Shown: in pieces, positions 1-6,588 of the stretch
Numbering within the stretch: the first letter of the stretch is position 1
Layout of the letters: each line of letters begins with the position of its first letter
Assembly (NCBI RefSeq): GCF_021228125.1
Contig: NZ_JAJQQS010000008.1
Span: forward strand, 1 to 64,000
Direction: 5' to 3'
From: Streptomyces albireticuli
GTDB lineage: Bacteria; Actinomycetota; Actinomycetes; Streptomycetales; Streptomycetaceae
DNA length: 64,000 nt
Notes under the pieces: generated by a model
Database searches by the model: none
Told to the model about the DNA's origin: nothing
Seen by the model: the letters and a program-made list of their open reading frames with translations, nothing else
Program-made: the position numbers and the translations under genes

Positions 1-131
1 TCGACTCCGTCACCCTCGGCGACTCCGACGCCATCGCCCGCGCCGTCCTCACCCTCCCACCCGTCGCCCACGTACCCCCCGCCCTGCGCCGCGAGGTCGC
101 CGACGCGGAACTGACGGGCGTGATCGTGTGA
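1..131 (+). CDS. 3' end of an unidentified gene (partial)
   Basis: An open frame enters from the left edge and runs to a TGA at 129-131, giving about 42 C-terminal residues ending in LTGVIV. Codon third positions are almost all G or C, as expected for a real gene of this genome. No motif is visible in so short a tail, so no function is offered. It points the same way as the conservon but is separated from it by about 220 bp. Confidence 0.6.
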   Translation, partial: DSVTLGDSDAIARAVLTLPPVAHVPPALRREVADAELTGVIV

Positions 132-352
132 GCGCGTCGCCGGGCCCGCCCGTACGGGGGCCGCGAACGCGCTGAGGGGGCGCACGCTACGGTCGTGACA
201 TGAGGCGTATGTCTGTTCGGTAACTCGTGAACGAAGATCGGCCAGACGCCCATCCGCGTGGTTAGGATGATCCGCGTATTCCGTTTTGGACGGGACGTCA
301 GGACGCCACCTGTCCCCGCCGACCGCATGCCCCCTTCGTCCACGAGGAATTG
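132..352 (+). promoter_or_regulatory. Intergenic leader upstream of the conservon
   Basis: This stretch lies between the partial gene and cvnA and should contain the conservon promoter. A TAGGAT at 263-268 fits the actinobacterial -10 form TAnnnT, but no convincing -35 lies 16-18 bp upstream. GAGGAA at 344-349 is the likely ribosome binding site for the ATG at 353. The promoter position is a guess; the binding site is clear. Confidence 0.35.
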
Positions 353-2290
353 ATGTCACATCACATACCGGAGGTGGTGAGCTGGTGTCTGGCCATCGTG
401 CTGGTCGCCGTGGCGGTGCTGCTGGTGCGCCAGCGGGGGATCACCGCCGCCGTGCGCAGGCGGGTCACCGCGCTGGAGGAGAGCCTTCAGGCGCGTGACA
501 CCGAGGTGCGGCACCTGGTCGCCGTCCGGCTGCCGGCCGTGACGGCCTCCATGCACCAGCCCGTGCCCCTGCCGGGACTGCTCGACGAGCGGCTGACCGG
601 CACCGTGTTCGCCCAGGGCCTGCAGTCCGTGATGGACACCTTCACCCAGGCCGTGGACAAGGCCCAGGCCCGCGCCGACCAGTCGGCGAAGGCGGCGCTC
701 AAGGCGTCCATGCGCGCCCTCCAGGGGCTGGCGCACGAACAGCAGCTGGCCATCTCGGACATGCAGGAGCGGCACGACAACCCCGATGTGCTGCGCGACC
801 TCCTGCAGATCGACCACGCCAACTCCCAGTTCGGCCGCCGCGCCCAGGCCATCTCCGTGCTGTGCGGCTCCTGGCCCGGCCGGCAGCGCACCGCGTCCCC
901 GCTGACCGACGTCGTACGCGGCGCCACCTCGCGGATCCGCGACTACCGGCGCGTCCAGGTGCACAACCAGGCCGATCTCGCCGTCGTCAGCCGGGCCGTG
1001 GAGCCCGTGGTGCTGGCCGTCGCCGAGCTGCTGGACAACGCCGCCCGCCACTCCCAGCCCAACACCACCGTCCAGGTCGGCCTCCAGCCCGTGCACAACG
1101 GCGCCTGCGTGGTCATCGACGACGCGGGCGTGGGCATGGACGGCCAGGAGGTCCAGCGTGCGGCCGCGCTGCTGTCCGGGCAGCGGACCGTCGACGTCTC
1201 CCGGCTCGGCGACCCGCCGCAGTTCGGCTTCCCCGTCATCGGCGTGCTCGCCGCCCGTTATGGCTTCAGCGTCTCCGTCGACACCCGCTCGCCGTACGGC
1301 GGTGTGCGGGCGGTGCTTTTCCTGCCCAGCGCGCTGCTGGTGCACCTCGAACTCGACGGGCCCGACACCACTCCGCTCGGCCCTCCCGGCCGTACGGCGA
1401 AGGCACCCGGCGGCGGACGGCGCGGGGCGGACGACGCGCTCGCGTCGCCCGGTGCGGGTGCGGGTGCCGGTGCTTCCGGTGACTCCGGTGCCCCGGGGTC
1501 TTCTGCTGCCCCGGGTGTCTCGGGCGGCTCCGGCGTTGCCGGTGCTTCCGGTGCTTCCGGTGCTTCCGGTGCTTTTGGGGCCCCAGGTGTCTCCGCTGTC
1601 CCCGGCGGTGCCGAAGCCGCCGGGGCAGGGTTCCCCGGGCAGCGGGTCCCGGGCGGTGTTCCGCACGCCGCCGACGAAGCCTCCCGCGGCGGCCACGCCG
1701 ACTCGGCCGCGCACGGCGGCCCCGGCGCACGCAGCGGCCCCGGCGGCCCCGGTGCCTACGGCGGTCCGGGCGCTTCCGGTGCCCACGGCGGCCCTGGCGA
1801 CCGCAGCGGTCACTCCGACCCCGGCGCCCGTACCGGCCACGCCGCCCACGCGGCGCCCCCGGCGCCCGGGACACCCGCCCCCGACGCCTTCCCGCCGCCG
1901 GCCGCCGCCGCCTCTCCGGACGTTCACCCGGGAGCCGTCACCGGTTCCACCGCGGGCGGTCTGCCCAAGCGCCGCCGCAGGCAGCCCTCGGCGGGCGCCG
2001 GGCAGGACGGGCCGCCGCCCGCCGAGCGGACCGTGGAGATCCTCGGCCTGGGCGGTATGACGACCCCGCCCGGCGGCACGCCCCTCGACCTGGACGGACC
2101 GCCGCCCCGCAGCGCGGAGGAGACCGCCCGGCGCATGGGCGCCTTCGCCCGCGGTACCCGCTCCGGCCGCGCCGGGCACACGGGCCGGCCCGGCCGCTCC
2201 GGTCGCCCCGAGCACCCCGGTCGCGCCCCCCGCCACGGCGGCCACCCCGAACAGCCACCCGAAGACGACGAAGGGAACTTCCCAGCGTGA
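353..2290 (+). CDS. cvnA: CvnA: conservon sensor histidine-kinase-like protein
   Basis: This is the membrane sensor component of a conservon, which in Streptomyces forms a membrane complex with CvnB, C and D. The protein is 645 aa from ATG 353; a TTG at 350 is in frame but sits against the GAGGAA ribosome binding site. One hydrophobic helix (about residues 7-23) is followed by a coiled region and a dimerisation-like helix with IDHANSQ, where His155 could be the phospho-acceptor. An HATPase domain follows, with the N-box ELLDNAARHS and the G-box DDAGVGMD. From about residue 355 to the end the protein is a Gly/Ala/Ser/Pro-rich, probably disordered tail. Many CvnA proteins have a larger extracellular sensor; this one has almost none. 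The TGA overlaps the GTG of cvnB. Kinase activity is inferred only. Confidence 0.88.
   Translation: MSHHIPEVVSWCLAIVLVAVAVLLVRQRGITAAVRRRVTALEESLQARDTEVRHLVAVRLPAVTASMHQPVPLPGLLDERLTGTVFAQGLQSVMDTFTQAVDKAQARADQSAKAALKASMRALQGLAHEQQLAISDMQERHDNPDVLRDLLQIDHANSQFGRRAQAISVLCGSWPGRQRTASPLTDVVRGATSRIRDYRRVQVHNQADLAVVSRAVEPVVLAVAELLDNAARHSQPNTTVQVGLQPVHNGACVVIDDAGVGMDGQEVQRAAALLSGQRTVDVSRLGDPPQFGFPVIGVLAARYGFSVSVDTRSPYGGVRAVLFLPSALLVHLELDGPDTTPLGPPGRTAKAPGGGRRGADDALASPGAGAGAGASGDSGAPGSSAAPGVSGGSGVAGASGASGASGAFGAPGVSAVPGGAEAAGAGFPGQRVPGGVPHAADEASRGGHADSAAHGGPGARSGPGGPGAYGGPGASGAHGGPGDRSGHSDPGARTGHAAHAAPPAPGTPAPDAFPPPAAAASPDVHPGAVTGSTAGGLPKRRRRQPSAGAGQDGPPPAERTVEILGLGGMTTPPGGTPLDLDGPPPRSAEETARRMGAFARGTRSGRAGHTGRPGRSGRPEHPGRAPRHGGHPEQPPEDDEGNFPA
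1541..1576 (+). repeat. 9-bp tandem repeat in the cvnA tail
   Basis: The unit GGTGCTTCC occurs three times in exact tandem (1541-1567), followed by a diverged fourth copy. It encodes Gly-Ala-Ser repeats in the disordered tail. In-frame slippage here would change tail length without breaking the protein. Confidence 0.8.
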
Positions 2291-2718
2291 ACGACCACCT
2301 GAACAACGAGCTGGGCTGGATGCTGGACGAGGTCGTGAAGATGCCGGAGGCCCGGCACGCGATCCTCCTCTCCTCCGACGGCATGCTCCGCGCCCGCTCC
2401 GAGGGCATCGAGCGCGACGAGGCCGAGCGGCAGGCCGCGGCCCTCTCCGGCCTCCAGTCCATCAGCCGCTCCACCGCCGAGTTCTGCAGCCCGCAGATCC
2501 AGCAGTCCGGCCCCTGGCGGCAGACCCTCGTGGAGTTCGCGGGCGGCTACGTCTTCCTCATCGCCGCCGGCCCCGGTGCCTACCTCGCCGTCTCGGCCAC
2601 CGAGCACGTCGACATGGAGGCCGTGACCTACCGCATGCAGAAGCTCGTCGACCGGCTCGGCAAGGAGCTCACCAGCCCGCCCCGGCGGGACGCCTGGCAG
2701 GGCGGCAGCCCGGCATGA
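2287..2718 (+). CDS. cvnB: CvnB: roadblock/LC7 domain protein
   Basis: A 143-aa roadblock/LC7 protein, the usual second member of a conservon. The fold fills nearly the whole protein: an N-terminal helix (LGWMLDEVVKMP), a beta segment with HAILLSSDGM, a helix with GLQSISRSTAEF, and the strands YVFLIAAGPGAYLAV. Roadblock proteins are non-enzymatic partners of small GTPases, so the natural partner is CvnD two genes downstream. The GTG start at 2287 overlaps the cvnA stop (GTGA), and its stop overlaps the ATG of cvnC (ATGA), implying translational coupling. Length and order match known conservons. Confidence 0.9.
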   Translation: MNDHLNNELGWMLDEVVKMPEARHAILLSSDGMLRARSEGIERDEAERQAAALSGLQSISRSTAEFCSPQIQQSGPWRQTLVEFAGGYVFLIAAGPGAYLAVSATEHVDMEAVTYRMQKLVDRLGKELTSPPRRDAWQGGSPA

Positions 2719-3077
2719 CGCCGCCCACGCCGAGGCGCGGACAAGGATTAGTACGGCCGTACGTCGTCACCGACGGCCGCGCCCACCCCACCCGCAACAC
2801 GTTCGACCTGGTCACCCTCGTCATCGCCCAGTACGACCGCCCGCTCGGCGGACTGAGCCCCGAGAAGTACCGGCTCATGGAACTCTGCCTCGGCGGGCCG
2901 CTGTCCGTCGCCGAGATCGCCGGCCACCTGGTGCTGCCCGTCAGCGTCACCAAGGTGCTGCTCGGCGATCTCGTGGACAGCGGTCACCTCATCACCCGGG
3001 CCCCCATCCCCTCGGCACAACTTCCCGAGGCCCAGATCCTTCAGGAGGTGCTGGATGGACTCCGCGCTCGCCTCTGA
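2715..3077 (+). CDS. cvnC: CvnC: DUF742 protein with a TTA codon
   Basis: A 120-aa DUF742 protein, the third conservon member. The N-terminus has the family's RPYVVTDGRA segment. The rest looks like a small winged-helix fold, with the helix LSVAEIAGHL followed by VSVTKVLLGDLVDSGHL. It probably helps assemble the membrane-associated CvnA-D complex rather than binding DNA, but that is family knowledge. Codon 12 (2748-2750) is TTA for leucine; this codon is very rare in Streptomyces and is read by the bldA tRNA. Its 3' end overlaps cvnD by 23 nt, so poor TTA decoding could also lower CvnD. Confidence 0.9.
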   Translation: MTPPTPRRGQGLVRPYVVTDGRAHPTRNTFDLVTLVIAQYDRPLGGLSPEKYRLMELCLGGPLSVAEIAGHLVLPVSVTKVLLGDLVDSGHLITRAPIPSAQLPEAQILQEVLDGLRARL

Positions 3078-3714
3078 CGGAGCGCTCTACCTGCGGCGGT
3101 CCGTGCGGACCGCCGCGAAGCTCCTCGTCGTGGGTCACTTCGCCGTCGGCAAGACGACCTTCGTCGGCTCGCTGTCGGAGATCCGGCCGCTGCGCACCGA
3201 GGAGACGATGACGCAGGCCGGGGCGCTCGTCGACGACCTGGCCGGCATCGACGGCAAGACGACCACCACGGTCGCCATGGACTTCGGCCGCGTCACCCTC
3301 AGCGACAGCCTCGTCCTCTATCTCTTCGGCGCCCCCGGCCAGCAGCGCTTCACCCGGCTCTGGCAGGACATGACGCACGGGGCCCTCGGCGCGCTCGTAC
3401 TGGCCGACACCCGCAGACTCGAACAGTCCTTCGACGTCATGGGGCTGCTGGAGGAGCACGGCCTGCCCTACGCCGTCGCGATCAACCACTTCGACGGTGC
3501 CCCGTCCCACCCCGAGGAGGAGATCCGCGAGGCCCTCGACCTCCTCCCCGAGACCCCGCTGATCACCTGTGACGCCCGCGACCGGATCTCCTCCACCCGC
3601 GCCCTGATCGCCCTCGTGGAATACCTCCAGGCGCGACAGGCGGCCCCGGCCCCCTCCTTCACCGGTGCGGCCGGGTACGGCGAGCAGCCCCGTACCGCCC
3701 AGGAGCCCGTGTGA
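3055..3714 (+). CDS. cvnD: CvnD: Ras-like GTPase
   Basis: A 219-aa small GTP-binding protein of the conservon CvnD/MglA-like group. The P-loop is GHFAVGKT (residues 27-34). A switch-region TMTQ segment follows, and the G3-like FGAPGQQRF replaces the usual DxxG. The expected NKxD G4 element reads NHFD. The atypical G3 and G4 are common in this group, whose GTPase activity is usually modulated by roadblock partners; here that would be CvnB. The ATG lies inside the last codons of cvnC, and the stop overlaps the GTG of the next gene (GTGA at 3711-3714). About 25 C-terminal residues are Ala/Pro-rich and probably flexible. Confidence 0.9.
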   Translation: MDSALASDGALYLRRSVRTAAKLLVVGHFAVGKTTFVGSLSEIRPLRTEETMTQAGALVDDLAGIDGKTTTTVAMDFGRVTLSDSLVLYLFGAPGQQRFTRLWQDMTHGALGALVLADTRRLEQSFDVMGLLEEHGLPYAVAINHFDGAPSHPEEEIREALDLLPETPLITCDARDRISSTRALIALVEYLQARQAAPAPSFTGAAGYGEQPRTAQEPV

Positions 3715-5240
3715 CCCCTCACCCCGACGCCGGCCCCGCAGCGGCCCCCGGCGCCCCGCCGGGCTGCCCCGCGCACCAGGGCGCCGCGACACCGATGTAC
3801 GGGCCCGACTTCGCCGCCGACCCGCAGGCCGTCTATCAGCGGCTGCGGGCCCTCGGGCCCGCAGCGCCGGTCGAGCTGGCGCCCGGCGCCCACGCCACCC
3901 TCGTCACCGACTACCGGGCCGCGCTCGAGGTGCTCCGCAGCCCCGAGATCTTCGCCAAGGACGCCCGCCGCTGGCGCGCCCTCGCCGACGGCCGGGTCGC
4001 CGCCGACAACCCCGTCGTGCCGATGATGGCGTACCGCCCCAATTGCCTCTTCTCCGACGGGGACGCCCACCGCCGGCTCCGCCAGGCCGTCACCGACTCC
4101 CTGTCCCGGATCGACCCCAACGCCCTGCGCGGCTACGTCGAGCGCAGCGCCGACACCCTCATCGACCGCTTCGCCGGCCTCGGCGAGGCCGACCTCCTCG
4201 GCGCCTACGCCAAGGTCCTGCCGCTCCTGGTCTTCCAGCAGCTCTTCGGCTGCCCGCCGGAGCTCGGCGACCGCCTCGTCGAGGGCTTCTCCGGCATCTT
4301 CGACGGCGTCGACGCCGAACGCGCCGACGCCCTCATCGCCGACAGCCTCGTCGAACTCATCGGCCTCAAGCACGCCGAGCCCGGCGCCGACATGACCTCC
4401 TGGCTCATGGCCCACCACGCCCGGCTCACCGACGAGGAGCTGATCCACCAGCACGTCGTCCTCATCGGCGCCGGCACCGAGCCCCAGCAGAACCTCATCG
4501 CCAACGCGCTGCGCCTGCTGCTCTCCGACGACCGCTTCGCGGGCGACCTCGCCGGCGGCAGCATGCCCGTCGAGGACGCCCTGGACGAGGTCCTCTGGCT
4601 CGACCCGCCGATGGCCAACTACGGCGTCCACTACCCCGTGCAGGACGTCGACTTCGGCGGTGTGCCGCTGCGCGCCGGCGAGCCCGTGGTCGTCAGCTTC
4701 GCCGCCGCCAACACCGACCCGGCCCTCCTGTCCGACCAGCGCACCGGCAACCGCGCCCACCTCGCCTGGAGCGCCGGCCCGCACACCTGCCCCGCCAAGG
4801 ACGCCGCCCGCCTCATCGCGGCCGTCGCCGTCGAGAAGCTCCTCGACCGGCTGCCCGACCTGGAGCTGGCCGTCCCCGCCGACCGGCTGGTCTGGCGGCC
4901 CGGCCCCTTCCACCGCGCCCTCACCGCCCTGCCCGTCCGCTTCCCCCCGGTCCACCCCACCAGGCCCGCCCCCGCGCCCGTCCACGACCTCGCGGCATCC
5001 GGCGTCCCCGCCGCCGCGGGACCGCCGGGAGCCCCGTACCACCCCCGTCAGAAGCAGGCCGAGACCCCTGGAGACAGCCGATGGAAAGCCAGCTCAGTCA
5101 GCTCAGTCAGCTCAGCAAGCTCAGCTCCGTCGCCATCGACCCCACCGGCGGTGACATCCACGGCGAGGCCGCCCGGATCCGGGCCCGCGGAGCGGCGACG
5201 CCCGTGGAGCTTCCTGGGGGAGTGGTGGCGTGGGCAATAA
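3711..5240 (+). CDS. cvnE: CvnE: CYP157-like cytochrome P450 lacking ExxR
   Basis: A 509-aa P450-fold protein starting at a GTG that overlaps the cvnD stop. The heme-ligand region SAGPHTCPAK keeps the cysteine (Cys360). The K-helix ExxR is replaced by EVLW (Glu293-Trp296), and the I-helix AGxET-T reads AGTEPQ (254-259). Streptomyces CYP157 proteins, found in conservons next to CYP154 partners, are the known family in which Arg of ExxR is replaced by Trp, so family and context agree. The P450 fold ends near residue 410. About 100 Pro/Ala/Ser-rich residues follow, the last part overlapping the next gene out of frame for 160 nt. Catalysis is uncertain; a structural or redox-sensing role is possible. 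Confidence 0.85.
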   Translation: MTPHPDAGPAAAPGAPPGCPAHQGAATPMYGPDFAADPQAVYQRLRALGPAAPVELAPGAHATLVTDYRAALEVLRSPEIFAKDARRWRALADGRVAADNPVVPMMAYRPNCLFSDGDAHRRLRQAVTDSLSRIDPNALRGYVERSADTLIDRFAGLGEADLLGAYAKVLPLLVFQQLFGCPPELGDRLVEGFSGIFDGVDAERADALIADSLVELIGLKHAEPGADMTSWLMAHHARLTDEELIHQHVVLIGAGTEPQQNLIANALRLLLSDDRFAGDLAGGSMPVEDALDEVLWLDPPMANYGVHYPVQDVDFGGVPLRAGEPVVVSFAAANTDPALLSDQRTGNRAHLAWSAGPHTCPAKDAARLIAAVAVEKLLDRLPDLELAVPADRLVWRPGPFHRALTALPVRFPPVHPTRPAPAPVHDLAASGVPAAAGPPGAPYHPRQKQAETPGDSRWKASSVSSVSSASSAPSPSTPPAVTSTARPPGSGPAERRRPWSFLGEWWRGQ

Positions 5241-6334
5241 CGACCCAGCCCCTCCTGAAGGAGCTCCTCACCGACCCCCGCGTCTCCAAGGACCCGCGCC
5301 GGCACTGGCCGGCGTGGATCAACGGTGAGATCTCGCCGGAGTGGCCGCTCTTCACCTGGGTCGCGGTCCAGAACATGTTCACGGCCTACGGCACCGACCA
5401 CAAGCGCCTGCGGTCCCTCGTCGCCCGGGCCTTCACCGCCCGCCGCACCGCCGCCCTGCGCCCCCGCATCGAGGAACTCGCCCAGGGCCTCCTCGACGAC
5501 CTCGCGGCCACCCCGCCCGGCCGGCCCGTCGACCTCCGCGAGAACTACGCGTACCCGATCCCCATCCAGGTCATCTGCGAGCTGTTCGGCGTCACCGACG
5601 AGGCCACCCGCGAGGGCCTGCGGGCCTGCGTCGACAGCATCTTCCACACCTCCGCCGACGCCGACGAGGTCACGGCGACCTACGCCCGCGTCTACGAGAT
5701 CCTCGGCGGCCTCGTCGCCGCCAAGCGCGCCGCCCCCGGCGACGACATGACCAGCATCCTGATCTCGGCCCGCGACGAGGACGGCTCCCGCCTCACCGAG
5801 CAGGAGCTGGTCGACACCCTGCTGCTGGTGATCAGCGCCGGCCACGAGACGACCGTCAACCTCCTCGACAACGCCATCCACGCCCTCCTCACCCACCCCG
5901 ACCAGCTCGCCCTCGTCCGCGAGGGCAAGGCCGACTGGGACGCGGTGATCGACGAGACCCTGCGCGTCCAGGCGCCCGTAGCCAGCCTGCCGCTGCGCTA
6001 CGCCACCGAGGACATCGCGCTCGACGGCGTCACCATCCGCCGCGGCGAGCCCATCCTGGCCGCCTACGCGGCCGCCGGCCGCGACCCGGAACTGCACGGC
6101 GCCGACGCCGACCGCTTCGACGTCACCCGAGCCGTCAAGGACCACCTCGCCTTCGGCCACGGCGTCCACTTCTGCCTCGGCGCGCCCCTCGCCCGGCTGG
6201 AGGCCGCCGTCGCCCTGCCCGCCCTCTTCGCACGCTTCCCCGACCTGGCCCTCGCCGCCCCGGAGGAGCTGCGACCGGTGGAGTCCTTCATCTCCAACGG
6301 GCACCGGAGCCTGCCGGTGGTGCTGTCGCGCTGA
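5081..6334 (+). CDS. CYP154-like cytochrome P450, conservon-linked
   Basis: A 417-aa P450 with all canonical motifs: I-helix AGHETT (253-258), K-helix ETLR (292-295) and heme loop FGHGVHFCLG with Cys365. The ATG at 5081 is preceded by GGAG at 5069-5072 and begins a Gln-Leu-Ser repeat. It lies inside the 3' part of the preceding P450 gene in another frame, so the two are certainly co-transcribed. Conservons with two P450s typically pair a CYP157 with a CYP154 member, and this fits. It should be a soluble, ferredoxin-dependent monooxygenase; the substrate cannot be read from sequence. It is the last gene of the operon. Confidence 0.88.
   Translation: MESQLSQLSQLSKLSSVAIDPTGGDIHGEAARIRARGAATPVELPGGVVAWAITTQPLLKELLTDPRVSKDPRRHWPAWINGEISPEWPLFTWVAVQNMFTAYGTDHKRLRSLVARAFTARRTAALRPRIEELAQGLLDDLAATPPGRPVDLRENYAYPIPIQVICELFGVTDEATREGLRACVDSIFHTSADADEVTATYARVYEILGGLVAAKRAAPGDDMTSILISARDEDGSRLTEQELVDTLLLVISAGHETTVNLLDNAIHALLTHPDQLALVREGKADWDAVIDETLRVQAPVASLPLRYATEDIALDGVTIRRGEPILAAYAAAGRDPELHGADADRFDVTRAVKDHLAFGHGVHFCLGAPLARLEAAVALPALFARFPDLALAAPEELRPVESFISNGHRSLPVVLSR
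5090..5125 (+). repeat. Four 9-bp tandem units in overlapping P450 genes
   Basis: Units of the form CAGCTCAGT repeat four times, the last two slightly diverged. They encode (Gln-Leu-Ser)x3 and Lys-Leu-Ser at the start of the CYP154-like protein and Ser-Ser-Val type repeats in the tail of the CYP157-like protein. One repeat therefore shapes two proteins. Confidence 0.85.
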
Positions 6335-6401
6335 CGGCCGCTCCGACCGTCGCCCCGACCGCCGCTCTGACCGCCGCGCCTGCCGGGTCGGCCACTTCTC
6401 C

Positions 6402-6440
6402 GGGTTCCCGGAAGCCGTCGCACGCGGTTTCCGGGAACCC
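6402..6440. terminator. Hairpin terminator after the conservon
   Basis: A perfect 12-bp inverted repeat (6402-6413 with 6429-6440) extends inward by five more pairs, including two G:T, leaving a 5-nt loop (6419-6423). It lies 68 bp after the P450 stop and about 145 bp before the transporter gene. No U-tract follows, which is normal for Streptomyces terminators. Confidence 0.8.
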
Positions 6441-6573
6441 TTCGCATGTTTCCGGAGGCCGCTTATAACCCCGGCCGGGGCCTTCGGGCGCCATTATCGG
6501 AGCGTCTTAACGCCCCTTTAACGGATTCCGGCTCACACGGGCAGCCGGGTGGGCGGCATCCATATGGAACCCT

Positions 6574-6588
6574 TACGATCCCTGGGTG
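6574..6588 (+). promoter_or_regulatory. Possible leaderless promoter of the KimA-like gene
   Basis: TACGAT at 6574-6579 matches the TAnnnT -10 form and ends only six bases before the GTG start at 6586. No Shine-Dalgarno sequence is visible there. Together these suggest a leaderless transcript. No good -35 is visible, so confidence is low. Confidence 0.35.

Noticed and set aside
3665..5080. An N-terminal extension of the CYP154-like protein back to 3665
   Set aside because: The extension is an out-of-frame reading of the CYP157-like gene, rich in Arg/Pro. The ATG at 5081 has a good ribosome binding site and gives normal P450 length.
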